Positions 8,839 to 16,083 of a stretch of 26,986 nucleotides of DNA are shown here, one piece after another. The position numbers and the translations under genes are program-made. The DNA is taken from positions 1 through 26,986 of the forward strand of contig DLQO01000035.1 of NCBI GenBank assembly GCA_002478765.1, in the 5' to 3' direction. The notes below the pieces were generated by a model. That model saw only the letters and a program-made list of their open reading frames with translations, was not told where the DNA came from and made no database searches. This DNA is from Flavobacteriales bacterium UBA7430 (GTDB lineage: Bacteria > Bacteroidota > Bacteroidia > Flavobacteriales > UBA7430). The stretch's first letter is position 1. Every line of letters begins with the position of its first letter.

Positions 8839-10101
8839 CTATTTTAAATAGTTTTGTACAAGCGTCTTCGAATCTGGGAAATCATTGTGATGAAATTTTG
8901 CAACAATCTCTCCTTCATTCAACCAGAGCATACCCGGGTTGGACCTTACAATTGTCTTTAAAGTCGTTTCATCTGTGAAATAAATGGGTAAAGATAAGCC
9001 CGATTCATTTTTAACATCTTGCATTTGATCTTCGGTGGTTGCCGACAAACCAATCATCGTAATCTGTTCCTGTGATAAATCACGCGTCAATTTATTGATT
9101 TTTTCCAAAGCCGAACGGTTGGATAATGACAAATCATACATCACAAAAATAACAGCATTAGAAACGCTAAGAACACTATCCGTAATATCTCCTAAGGCGT
9201 CTGACTCAATTGAGAAATCTTGAATCGGTGGGTAATCCCCTTCAACAATGAGTTTTGTTTCTCGATCAACAAATTTAGCGTCTACAATTTCCCAAGGTTT
9301 TTCGGCCGTAGCATATTCATGAATGACTCCGTCAACTTCATATTTCCATACATCTTCATAAACATCCGCTTGAGCACCCTCAGGAAGCCTCATTCCCGCT
9401 GCAATATTCTTCCCCACAGCATAAGGCCTGTAATCTTTGATAGGCAGGTGCGAATAAGTGTGGTAAGTAAAAGCGAAACACGTAATAAAGGTTAATATCG
9501 CCAAGGACCACGCTCTCTTTTCTTTCAAAAGAAAACGATTGACAAGTCTTACAAGTATAAAAAGCGTTAAGGTGAAGTAAACAGGAAACAACCAATCTAA
9601 CATGAAGTAAGAAAAAAGACCTACAAACAGTAAAGCCATGGGTAAAAATTTCCAATTTTCTTTGTTCGTTTGATATTTAACCTGATTTCGAAAAGCAAAA
9701 ATGATGAAAATCAAACCACTTAAAAGCACATCCTTAGCAAAAGATTCCCAGGGTGTGAGCTTGATAGCATCTCCAAAACATCCGCAGTCAGTTACCTTGT
9801 TAAAATAAGCTGAATAGAACGTTAAGGCATCAAAGAAAAGAATCATGAGCAATAAAGACCAAGCGGTAAGACGCATTTTAGCTCCTACAAGGACCGATAA
9901 GCCCAACATGATCTCTGCAATACAGATGAAAACGGCTAAGGGGTATGTGTAATCTAAAAGGAAAGGGATGTCCAGAACGTCAGCAGCAAAATAATCATGA
10001 AGTTTAAACGAAAAACCTACGGCATCATTCGCTTTGATTAAACCTGATACGATAAATAATGCTCCAACAAGGATTCGAGCGATGTTGTTAAATTTATACA
10101 T
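8839..10101 (-). CDS. DoxX/MauE-like membrane protein with thioredoxin-like C-terminal half (BT_3928 type)
   Basis: A 420-residue protein. The first ~230 residues form a DoxX/MauE-type bundle: helices near 8-25, 52-72, 78-98 and 118-136, then two or three more near 150-215. A conserved CGC motif sits at residues 106-108 (TDCGCFGD), as in redox-linked MauE/DoxX proteins. The last ~150 residues resemble an extracytoplasmic TlpA/AhpC-like thioredoxin fold (VIFVMYDLS near 308, MLWLNEGEIVAKF near the end), but no CxxC is visible there, so the tail may be structural rather than catalytic. It probably acts in envelope thiol chemistry or vitamin K-type redox, which is inference. Its ATG overlaps the end of the DUF1599 gene by 8 bases (ATGTATAA). 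Confidence 0.85.
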   Translation of the reverse strand: MYKFNNIARILVGALFIVSGLIKANDAVGFSFKLHDYFAADVLDIPFLLDYTYPLAVFICIAEIMLGLSVLVGAKMRLTAWSLLLMILFFDALTFYSAYFNKVTDCGCFGDAIKLTPWESFAKDVLLSGLIFIIFAFRNQVKYQTNKENWKFLPMALLFVGLFSYFMLDWLFPVYFTLTLFILVRLVNRFLLKEKRAWSLAILTFITCFAFTYHTYSHLPIKDYRPYAVGKNIAAGMRLPEGAQADVYEDVWKYEVDGVIHEYATAEKPWEIVDAKFVDRETKLIVEGDYPPIQDFSIESDALGDITDSVLSVSNAVIFVMYDLSLSNRSALEKINKLTRDLSQEQITMIGLSATTEDQMQDVKNESGLSLPIYFTDETTLKTIVRSNPGMLWLNEGEIVAKFHHNDFPDSKTLVQNYLK

Positions 10102-10642
10102 TGGATTCTAATTCAAGGTGGATTAAGGCAAAAATGGCATAATTAACCATATCGAAATAATTTGCATCTATGCCTTCGCTAACAAGTGTTTTTCCCTTGT
10201 TATCTTCAATTTGTTTAACACGAAAAAGCTTCTGAAGAATGAGGTCGGTCAAAGAGCTTACACGCATGTCTCGCCAAGCTTCGCCATAGTCGTGATTTTT
10301 TGCTTCCATCAAATCTTTTGATTGCTTTGCATAATCGGTATAGGCTAACATGGCTTCTTCAACGTTCATGTCAGCTTGATCCGCAACTCCTTTTTCGAGT
10401 TGAATCAATGCCATGATTGAATAATTCAATATGCCCATAAACTCAGAGGTTACCCCCTCATCAATTTTTTGAACTCCTTTATTTTCAATACTCCGAATGC
10501 GTTGCGCTTTAATGAAAATTTGATCTGTTAAAGATGTGAGTCTTAAGATGCGCCAAGCACTACCATAATCTTTCATCTTTTTCTCAAAAAGAGATGCACT
10601 TTTATCTATGATTTGATCGTATTGTTGTGAGGTTTTACCCAT
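10094..10642 (-). CDS. DUF1599 domain protein with internal duplication
   Basis: A 182-residue protein from the ATG at 10642 (MGKTSQQYDQ). The frame stays open to an ATG at 10732, but the family starts here and a promoter maps just beyond, which would make the longer form nearly leaderless. It has two copies of the DUF1599 unit: DYGSAWRILR...LTDQIFIKAQRI at about 25-52 and DYGEAWRDMR...LTDLILQKLFRV at about 118-145, a period of 93 residues, each followed by an (L/V)NY(S/A)I.ALI.LE helix. The family (PF07659) has been linked bioinformatically to nucleotide modification, but its biochemical role here is not established. It leads the unit with the DoxX-like protein and permease; the first two genes occur together in many Bacteroidota. 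Confidence 0.88.
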   Translation of the reverse strand: MGKTSQQYDQIIDKSASLFEKKMKDYGSAWRILRLTSLTDQIFIKAQRIRSIENKGVQKIDEGVTSEFMGILNYSIMALIQLEKGVADQADMNVEEAMLAYTDYAKQSKDLMEAKNHDYGEAWRDMRVSSLTDLILQKLFRVKQIEDNKGKTLVSEGIDANYFDMVNYAIFALIHLELESNV

Positions 10643-10671
10643 TGGAGATGAATCTGTAGAAGATTTATTTT

Positions 10672-10679
10672 TACTTTTG
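10672..10679 (+). promoter_or_regulatory. candidate -7 element for folP-cdaA
   Basis: TACTTTTG matches TAnnTTTG exactly and lies about 40 bases before the folP TTG start. The nearest TTG upstream (10642-10644) is 27 bases away, longer than usual, so support is limited to the -7 box and position. Confidence 0.35.
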
Positions 10680-10719
10680 ATGCTAAAGTAATGGTTTCTT
10701 GATTTAAAAAAAATATTCT

Positions 10720-11550
10720 TTGAAAAGAACAATCAATTGCAAAGGTAAAGTCATTGATTTAGAAATCCCAAAAATTATGGGAATTCTAAACATCACCCCC
10801 GATTCGTTTTACGATAAAAGTCGTGCGCAATCTGATGAAAACATTCTTATTGGCGTTCAGTCAATGATTGATGATGGAGCTGCATTTATTGACATTGGTG
10901 CCTATTCTTCGAGGCCTGGAGCTCCATTTGTATCTGAATCAGAAGAGCAAAAACGTTTGTTTCCTGCCCTTGAGCTCATCTTAAAAGCCTTTCCTGACGC
11001 GCTTATATCCATTGATACATTTCGCTCAAGCATTGCCTCTGATGCCATTAAAATGGGTGCATCAATCATCAATGACATTTCGGGAGGAGACATGGACGAA
11101 GGCATGTTCGATTTGATTGCGCAGGAAAACATTCCATACATCATGATGCATAAGAGAGGAACACCTGAAACAATGTCTTCGTTAAACAGGTATAAAGATC
11201 TGATACCAGACATCATTACTGAACTTCAAGAAAAAATAACACGATTGCATGAAAAGGGTGCGTTTGACATCATTGTCGATCCCGGTTTAGGTTTTGCCAA
11301 AGACACCGCTCAAAATTATGAAATCATAAAAAACATCAAATCTTTTGAAATACTCGGACATCCGCTGCTTATAGGCGCTTCTCGAAAATCTATGGTGTAC
11401 AAGGTTTTAGAGTGTGATTCGAATGAAGCGCTCAATGGATCTACCGTTATACATACGGCAAGCTTGTTAAACGGAGCATCCATTTTGAGAGTTCATGATG
11501 TTAAAGAGGCTGTAGAAGCCGTAAAAATTACTAACTTGTTGAAAAAATAA
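10720..11550 (+). CDS. folP: dihydropteroate synthase
   Basis: A 276-residue TIM-barrel enzyme that joins 6-hydroxymethyl-dihydropterin diphosphate to p-aminobenzoate in folate synthesis. Diagnostic motifs occur in order: GILNITPDSFYD (21-32), DIGAYSSRPGAP, ISIDTFRS, NDISGGDM, MMHKRGTPETM, DPGLGFAK and GASRKS. It begins at a TTG (KRTINCKGK follows); the residues between the TTG and the first ATG-coded Met match the family N-terminus, so the TTG is the credible start. cdaA follows two bases after the stop, so the two are almost certainly cotranscribed; this folP-cdaA pairing is common in Bacteroidota. Confidence 0.95.
   Translation: MKRTINCKGKVIDLEIPKIMGILNITPDSFYDKSRAQSDENILIGVQSMIDDGAAFIDIGAYSSRPGAPFVSESEEQKRLFPALELILKAFPDALISIDTFRSSIASDAIKMGASIINDISGGDMDEGMFDLIAQENIPYIMMHKRGTPETMSSLNRYKDLIPDIITELQEKITRLHEKGAFDIIVDPGLGFAKDTAQNYEIIKNIKSFEILGHPLLIGASRKSMVYKVLECDSNEALNGSTVIHTASLLNGASILRVHDVKEAVEAVKITNLLKK
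10740..10773 (-). promoter_or_regulatory. promoter of the DUF1599-DoxX-permease unit
   Basis: On the minus strand a TTTTTG-type -33 element (10769-10773) and TACCTTTG (-7, 10740-10747) are separated by about 21 bases. This is the best Bacteroidota-type promoter in the window. Transcription would start near 10733, giving a leader of about 90 bases before the ATG at 10642. The promoter lies inside the first codons of folP on the other strand. Confidence 0.6.
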
Positions 11551-11552
11551 TT

Positions 11553-12326
11553 TTGGGCTTTCTTGATCTAGACATATTTGATTTCATTGACATTTTACTT
11601 GTCACAGCACTCCTTTATCAATTGTATAAATTGGTCAAGGGTACCGTAGCCATCAAAATATTTATAGGCCTTGCACTCACCTATTTATTTTGGAAATTGG
11701 TAGGTGCCTTACAAATGGATTTACTCAGTGAAATTTTGGGTCAATTTATTGGTGTTGGTGTCCTCGCCATTATTATTGTATTTCAACAAGAGGTTCGTAA
11801 ATTTTTGTTAATGATAGGAACCACCAGTTTTCAAAATCGAAAAAACTTTTTCAGACACTTATTAAAACCCGATGTAAGATTAGGTCTAAACATCAATGAG
11901 TTAATCAAAGCATGCCGAAGCATGGCAAGTACCAAAACAGGGGCACTAATCATCATTACTCGTAGCACTGAACTAGGAACTTATGAACGTACAGGTGAGC
12001 AAATGAATGCTCAATTGAGTAGATCTCTTTTGGAGAGTATCTTTTTTAAAAACAGTCCGTTACATGATGGTGCAGTCATTTTGAGTAAAAACACCATTAC
12101 CGCTGCACGTTGCGTACTCCCTGTATCTGAACTGGTATCCTTACCCACACACATGGGATTGAGACACAGAGCTGCAGCAAGTTTAACAGAAATGACCGAC
12201 GCTTTAGCAATCACTGTATCTGAAGAAACAGGGCGAATATCTTATCTAAAACAAGGGCGTCTTAGCGAAAATATAGACGATGAAAAGTTGGAGAAATTTC
12301 TAAGCCGAGACTTGAAAAACAATTAA
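11553..12326 (+). CDS. cdaA: membrane-bound diadenylate cyclase CdaA
   Basis: A 257-residue enzyme that condenses two ATP into cyclic di-AMP. Three N-terminal membrane helices (about 12-28, 32-50 and 63-78) precede a DAC (DisA_N) domain. The DAC domain carries both hallmark motifs: DGA at 172-174 (LHDGAVIL) and RHRAA at 204-208. Length and topology match CdaA rather than DisA or CdaS. The start is TTG at 11553, two bases after the folP stop; no ATG precedes residue 55, which would remove the membrane region. In Firmicutes cdaA sits with cdaR and glmM; here the partner is folP and no CdaR-like gene is visible. Its stop codon shares TTAA with the convergent pdxH stop. Confidence 0.94.
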   Translation: MGFLDLDIFDFIDILLVTALLYQLYKLVKGTVAIKIFIGLALTYLFWKLVGALQMDLLSEILGQFIGVGVLAIIIVFQQEVRKFLLMIGTTSFQNRKNFFRHLLKPDVRLGLNINELIKACRSMASTKTGALIIITRSTELGTYERTGEQMNAQLSRSLLESIFFKNSPLHDGAVILSKNTITAARCVLPVSELVSLPTHMGLRHRAAASLTEMTDALAITVSEETGRISYLKQGRLSENIDDEKLEKFLSRDLKNN

Positions 12327-12964
12327 GGAGCCAGTCGAGAAAGTTTCCATTGACCCTCAACATCCTCATACAAAAAACGATCGTGTAAGCGAGATGCTCT
12401 GCCCTGCCAAAACTCAATTTTATTGGGTATGAGAAGATACCCACCCCAATGCTCTGGGCGTTCTATTTCTTGATGCTCGTATAACTTTTCTAAGCGCAGA
12501 ACCTCGTCTGTCAATTCATCTCTGTGATTAACTTTGGAACTCTGATTTGATGCAAGTGCTGAAATCTTACTTCCATGAGGTCTAGAATCAAAATAAAGAT
12601 CTGAATCTTTACCAGACAGCTTTTCAACCTGCCCATTGATCCTAATTTGTTGTTCCAACTCTGGCCAGAAAAATGTCATGGATGCTTTTGGGCACTCATT
12701 CAAGTCACGTCCTTTGGCACTGTTGTAATTTGTGAAAAATCTAAAACCATTGGATTCAAGACCCTTTAATAAAACCACCCTAGCATTGGGGAAGCCTTGA
12801 CGAGAAACGGTAGAAAGAACAAGAGCATTCGCTTCTTTAACATCAGAATTTAAAGCGTTCTCGAACCATCGCTTAAACTGAAGAATCGGATTTAAATCCA
12901 AGTCTTTTTCGTCCAAAATATCTTTATTGTAATCCTTTCGTATGTCTTCTATATTTCTCTTCAT
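12323..12964 (-). CDS. pdxH: pyridoxamine 5'-phosphate oxidase
   Basis: A 213-residue FMN enzyme that oxidises pyridoxine or pyridoxamine 5'-phosphate to pyridoxal 5'-phosphate, the active B6 cofactor. Family features are the N-terminal RKDYNKDILDE, the FMN-binding block ARVVLLKGLE...GFRFFTNYNSAKG, the central FFWPELEQQIRINGQVEKL, the RPHGSKISALAS loop, and the C-terminal WQGRASRLHDR with the closing WKLSRLAP. Length equals the usual family size, so it is complete. It diverges from yqgE across an 88-base gap and converges on cdaA. PLP made here would serve the class IV aminotransferase encoded two genes away; a direct functional link is inference. Confidence 0.95.
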   Translation of the reverse strand: MKRNIEDIRKDYNKDILDEKDLDLNPILQFKRWFENALNSDVKEANALVLSTVSRQGFPNARVVLLKGLESNGFRFFTNYNSAKGRDLNECPKASMTFFWPELEQQIRINGQVEKLSGKDSDLYFDSRPHGSKISALASNQSSKVNHRDELTDEVLRLEKLYEHQEIERPEHWGGYLLIPNKIEFWQGRASRLHDRFLYEDVEGQWKLSRLAP

Positions 12965-12979
12965 GACACGTGTTTGTTA

Positions 12980-12987
12980 CAAAAATA
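12980..12987 (-). promoter_or_regulatory. candidate -7 element of pdxH
   Basis: Minus-strand TATTTTTG matches TAnnTTTG and lies 16 bases upstream of the pdxH ATG. No convincing -33 element is seen. Confidence 0.35.
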
Positions 12988-12996
12988 CTCATAGAA

Positions 12997-13028
12997 TTTG
13001 GATAAAGCTTTCATAAACCATAGATTTA
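12997..13028 (+). promoter_or_regulatory. candidate promoter of yqgE
   Basis: TTTG at 12997-13000 and TAGATTTA at 13021-13028 (7 of 8 to the -7 consensus) are separated by 20 bases, the right spacing for a Bacteroidota promoter. The ATG of yqgE follows 24 bases later. Confidence 0.4.
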
Positions 13029-13052
13029 TGACTCACCAGACGATTAAAATGT

Positions 13053-13613
13053 ATGGGAATTTCGAGTAATTTGAGCCTAAAGAAAGGAAATGTTCTTATT
13101 TCCAGACCGCTACTTAACGATGATTATTTTCACAAATCTGTTGTATTACTTACAGATTATCATGAGGAAGTCGTAGGCTTTATCATTAACAAACCTTCCA
13201 ATCTGAAACTGAGCGATGTTATCTCAGACTTCCCTGAATTTGATTCTGAAATTCATTACGGCGGGCCCGTAGCTCCAGACAACCTCTACTTCATTCATCG
13301 TGTGCCTGAAAAAATTGAAGGTAGCATTCCTATTGTTGATGACTTATACTGGGGGGGTGACTTTAATCAAGTGAGAACACTCATTACTGAAGACAATTTA
13401 AAGACCGACGACATTCGTTTTTTTCTTGGATATTCCGGATGGGGTTCTGAGCAATTGGATGAAGAGATTCGGTCTAAAGCATGGATTATTGATGAATTAG
13501 AAGGTTCACTATTCAACTGTGAATCCTATGAGTTGTGGAAAAAATGCATGTCAGAAAAAGAAAAGGATTTCGAAATTTGGATGGATGCACCCCAGGATGT
13601 CCGACTGAATTAA
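13053..13613 (+). CDS. YqgE/AlgH (UPF0301) family protein
   Basis: A 186-residue member of UPF0301. The family pattern is clear: KKGNVLISRPLL near the N-terminus, FHKSVVLLTDYHEEVVGFIINKP-type strand and turn (about 27-49), HYGGPVAPDNLYFIH (about 69-83), and FFLGYSGWGSEQLDEEI (about 128-144). The biochemical function is not established; AlgH was first noted through alginate regulation in Pseudomonas. It is cytoplasmic, without signal peptide or membrane span. In Bacteroidota it is commonly found beside pdxH and a class IV aminotransferase, as here. It converges on the aminotransferase with a shared TTAA at the two stop codons. Confidence 0.93.
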   Translation: MGISSNLSLKKGNVLISRPLLNDDYFHKSVVLLTDYHEEVVGFIINKPSNLKLSDVISDFPEFDSEIHYGGPVAPDNLYFIHRVPEKIEGSIPIVDDLYWGGDFNQVRTLITEDNLKTDDIRFFLGYSGWGSEQLDEEIRSKAWIIDELEGSLFNCESYELWKKCMSEKEKDFEIWMDAPQDVRLN

Positions 13614-14449
13614 GCAGTTAATAATTTTGTAAATCCTCGATGGATCTCTTTGACCCGACTGTTTCCATAGGTCTTATTTTTGTAGGACTTCACCCACTGC
13701 ACACCTTTTATTGAATTGGTAAGAAAGACTTCATCTGCAGTAATGAGCTCAAAAGTTTTCATGTCTTTTTCCTGAACGTCAAAACCCCATGATTCCCCAT
13801 ATTCTATAAGCTGCTTGCGATAGATGCCATCGACACATCCAGAAGCTAAAGGCGGCGTAAGTAGCGTCTTGTCTTTTACAACAAACAGGTTTGAAGCGGA
13901 AGTTTCACACATGTGTGATTCAGAATTCAAAATAATCGCTTCATCAAGACCGTTTTCATTGGCGAATATTGACGATAAAACACTGATGATGGAATTCCCA
14001 CCTTTGAAACTGGATAAAGCTTGTTTGGGCTTTAAATGATCGTGAAAAACATCAATTGACAAACCCACATCATTTAAGGATGTGGACAATTGTTCAATCT
14101 CGTTAACTTCTATCAAATAGGTAAGCGTATTGTCGGTAGGAAGGTAAAATCCTCCGTCTTCACGATATAAAGAAAGGCGAATTCGAGCGCAAGAAGATTT
14201 CAAGTTACATGCATCAATGGTTTTAAGAATTTCTTCTTCCATAAAATCCATATTCAAGTGTATAGGAATGTCCATTCTAAGTATACAAGCCCCACCCATC
14301 ATTCTAAAATAATGGTCTTCCCAAAACAAGAGACGTCCGTTTTGGTATCGAATGGTCTCAAATATTCGATCAGCATACAAAAAACCTCTATTTCCTGCAT
14401 TGAATATAGGCTCTTCATTAGAGACAAGCGTTCCGTTTTTATTAATCAT
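13610..14449 (-). CDS. class IV (fold-type IV) PLP aminotransferase
   Basis: A 279-residue fold-type IV PLP enzyme, the group containing branched-chain aminotransferase IlvE, D-amino-acid transaminase and aminodeoxychorismate lyase PabC. Visible features are the N-terminal NRGFLYADRIFETIR, the likely Schiff-base lysine K149 in SFKGGN, the PLP-contact glutamate E182 in CETSASNLFVV, and the LTPPLASGCVDGIYRKQLIE segment. The sequence does not decide among IlvE-like, DAAT-like and PabC-like. PabC would fit metabolically with folP about 2 kb away, but that is weak evidence. The ATG overlaps the upstream phosphatase gene by 8 bases (ATGATTAA), so the two are probably translated together. Confidence 0.88.
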   Translation of the reverse strand: MINKNGTLVSNEEPIFNAGNRGFLYADRIFETIRYQNGRLLFWEDHYFRMMGGACILRMDIPIHLNMDFMEEEILKTIDACNLKSSCARIRLSLYREDGGFYLPTDNTLTYLIEVNEIEQLSTSLNDVGLSIDVFHDHLKPKQALSSFKGGNSIISVLSSIFANENGLDEAIILNSESHMCETSASNLFVVKDKTLLTPPLASGCVDGIYRKQLIEYGESWGFDVQEKDMKTFELITADEVFLTNSIKGVQWVKSYKNKTYGNSRVKEIHRGFTKLLTA

Positions 14450-14924
14450 TTGATCGTATTAAATCATTTAAATTTGAATTGGCATCAATTAAAAATCCAC
14501 GAAGACCTACAGCCTTTGCAGCTTCTATGTCCCTGGGACTGTCTCCGATTAAAAACGAATCATTGACAGCAACATCAAACCGAGCAATCATCTTTTCAAG
14601 CATCAGCGAATTTGGCTTCCTACAAATACAAGACTCATACGCATCGTGATGGGGACAATAAGAAATTGCGAGTAAATTAAGGCCTAGTCGACTGAACCAA
14701 TCTCTTAAGAAAACATGTAATTGTTCTACATCCTGATGTTTGTACAATTGCTTAGATATTCCTCCTTGATTGGTTACTATCGCAAAAGAATAACCTTTTT
14801 TATCCCAATACAACAAGGCTTTCTCCAACCCCTCATTCAATACGAAGTTTTTGAATTGAAAAACATAAGTACCGATCTCTCGGTTGATCACACCATCTCG
14901 GTCTAAAAAAACAACTTTTTTCAT
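14442..14924 (-). CDS. HAD-IIIA phosphatase, GmhB/HisB-N-like
   Basis: A 160-residue HAD phosphatase starting at the ATG at 14924 (MKKVVFLDRDG). The frame continues upstream to 15011, but the extra residues do not match the family. The nucleophile and acid/base pair D8 and D10 lie in FLDRDGVIN, motif II is VTNQGG (50-55), and motif IV is GDSPRDIEAA (127-136). A structural zinc site is complete: C90, H92, C99 and C101 in CPHHDAYESCICRKP. This pattern belongs to D-glycero-D-manno-heptose-1,7-bisphosphate 7-phosphatase (GmhB) and to the histidinol-phosphate phosphatase half of HisB; the substrate cannot be settled here. No heptose or histidine genes are adjacent. It is followed by the overlapping aminotransferase gene. 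Confidence 0.88.
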   Translation of the reverse strand: MKKVVFLDRDGVINREIGTYVFQFKNFVLNEGLEKALLYWDKKGYSFAIVTNQGGISKQLYKHQDVEQLHVFLRDWFSRLGLNLLAISYCPHHDAYESCICRKPNSLMLEKMIARFDVAVNDSFLIGDSPRDIEAAKAVGLRGFLIDANSNLNDLIRSND

Positions 14925-14929
14925 CCTTG

Positions 14930-14937
14930 CAAAAATA
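14930..14937 (-). promoter_or_regulatory. -7-like element immediately upstream of the HAD phosphatase
   Basis: Minus-strand TATTTTTG matches the -7 consensus but ends only five bases before the ATG at 14924. If used, the mRNA would be leaderless or nearly so. No -33 element is evident. Confidence 0.25.
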
Positions 14938-15132
14938 GGCTTATTAATAGAAAAAAATACGCTTTTGGAAAATTCCCTGTGAACTACATCCTCATGGAAG
15001 CGATTGAGCAAACTGTGGATAGCGCTAAATTAACATTCATCATCCTTATTAATTTTCCTTCAATCATAGATTCAAACACATCTCTACAGTAAAGTAAAAA
15101 CTATAAATTGCTATATGTCAATAATTAATTTT
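14938..15132. other. non-coding gap between the HAD phosphatase and the NYN gene
   Basis: AT-rich sequence. I see no gene, RNA or strong hairpin in this left part of the ~308-base divergent gap. The right part (15133-15232) carries the promoter signals listed separately. Confidence 0.6.
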
Positions 15133-15172
15133 TTGTTTAATTTTTTAGTCACTAAAAATAGTGTTAAATTTG
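15133..15172 (+). promoter_or_regulatory. promoter candidate for the NYN gene with an operator-like inverted repeat
   Basis: TAAATTTG at 15165-15172 is an exact -7 match, about 60 bases before the ATG. Just upstream, 15150-15163 is a perfect inverted repeat (CACTA-AAAA-TAGTG). It lies where RNA polymerase would sit between the -33 and -7 elements, so it may be an operator. The nearest TTTTG (15131-15135) is 29 bases from the -7 box, too far for a canonical pair. Confidence 0.45.
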
Positions 15173-15232
15173 CAATGTATTTAATGATGATGATTAGATA
15201 AATTAATATAAACGAAAAACGCCCCACACTTT

Positions 15233-16036
15233 ATGTCTGTTAAAACACACGTATACATCGATGGTTCGTGGATGTTCCACAATAAAAAACACTTGATTGA
15301 AGCATACGGAGAAGCGGATTATGATATCGACTACAAAAAGATTTCTCTGATTATACAAGAACACCTACTCAATAACCTAACCATTGACGTAGATATTGTT
15401 AGAACCTACTTTTACGGCACAATGCCTGTAAACAAACCAGGATTCGCACCCAGCAAACAAAAAGCTTTCTACAAATACTTAAAAGAAGAATGTTACTTCG
15501 TAACTGATGTTTTTGAAGTTGATTACCAAGATGATGAGTTGTCCAAACCTCAAAACAACTCGCTTCCTATTGCTTTAGCTTCTTCATTGCTTTATAATGC
15601 AGGCTTAAACACGTCATACGACATTGCTGCGATTGCTTTAGGTGATCCAGACTACATCTCAATGATTAAACGTGCGAGAATGCTTGGGAAACGAATTCTT
15701 TTGATTGGAATCAAACAAACACAAGATACCCGACTTCGTACCCGTACTGCATTATTGGATTATCCAGTCCTCTATTTAGATGATCACCTAGAGACTTTGA
15801 AACTAGACCGTCATGAACATTTTAGAGAGTGCATGAGTTGTGGCAATGAAGAAATGACCAATTGGCACGGGGCAGATTTTTATTGTTCTGGTTGTCGTGA
15901 AAATGACTCAAGAGCTCAATTGAGAACATGTAACAATTGTGGCAAAGAGGAAGAAACCACTTGGTCCGAACCTTATTACTATTGCTTTGATTGTAGAGAG
16001 TCCTACCGAAAGAGTCAAAACACGTTCAGCTTATAA
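15233..16036 (+). CDS. NYN-domain (PIN-like) protein with two tandem zinc ribbons
   Basis: A 267-residue cytoplasmic protein. Residues 1-185 form a NYN/LabA-type PIN-like nuclease fold. The first acidic residue is D10 in HVYIDGSWMF, and the second acidic cluster GDPDYISMIKRARMLGKRIL starts at 137 (D138, D140). NYN proteins are metal-dependent RNases or RNA-processing factors. The C-terminus carries two copies of a 33-residue zinc ribbon: Cys at 200, 203, 218 and 221, then at 233, 236, 251 and 254, each with a Trp between the pairs and CRE after the last Cys. These probably bind RNA, or zinc for structure. It is a single-gene unit followed by a strong terminator. Domain assignment is good; its RNA target is unknown. 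Confidence 0.85.
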   Translation: MSVKTHVYIDGSWMFHNKKHLIEAYGEADYDIDYKKISLIIQEHLLNNLTIDVDIVRTYFYGTMPVNKPGFAPSKQKAFYKYLKEECYFVTDVFEVDYQDDELSKPQNNSLPIALASSLLYNAGLNTSYDIAAIALGDPDYISMIKRARMLGKRILLIGIKQTQDTRLRTRTALLDYPVLYLDDHLETLKLDRHEHFRECMSCGNEEMTNWHGADFYCSGCRENDSRAQLRTCNNCGKEEETTWSEPYYYCFDCRESYRKSQNTFSL

Positions 16037-16049
16037 AACCCAACACATC

Positions 16050-16083
16050 AAAAAAAAGCCACCCACACGGGTGGCTTTTTTTT
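16050..16083. terminator. bidirectional intrinsic terminator
   Basis: A perfect stem GCCACCC/GGGTGGC (16058-16064 and 16069-16075) with an ACAC loop, flanked by eight A on the left and eight T on the right. It can terminate both the NYN gene (+) and the DUF4177-like gene (-), whose stop codon lies in the last T run. Confidence 0.92.

Noticed and set aside
10643..10732. Longer N-terminus for the DUF1599 protein (ATG at 10732)
   Set aside because: The extra 30 residues do not match the family, and the likely promoter would place transcription start at about the same position.
14925..15011. Longer N-terminus for the HAD phosphatase (ATG at 15011)
   Set aside because: The catalytic FLDRDG motif should be near the N-terminus, and the added residues are not family-like.
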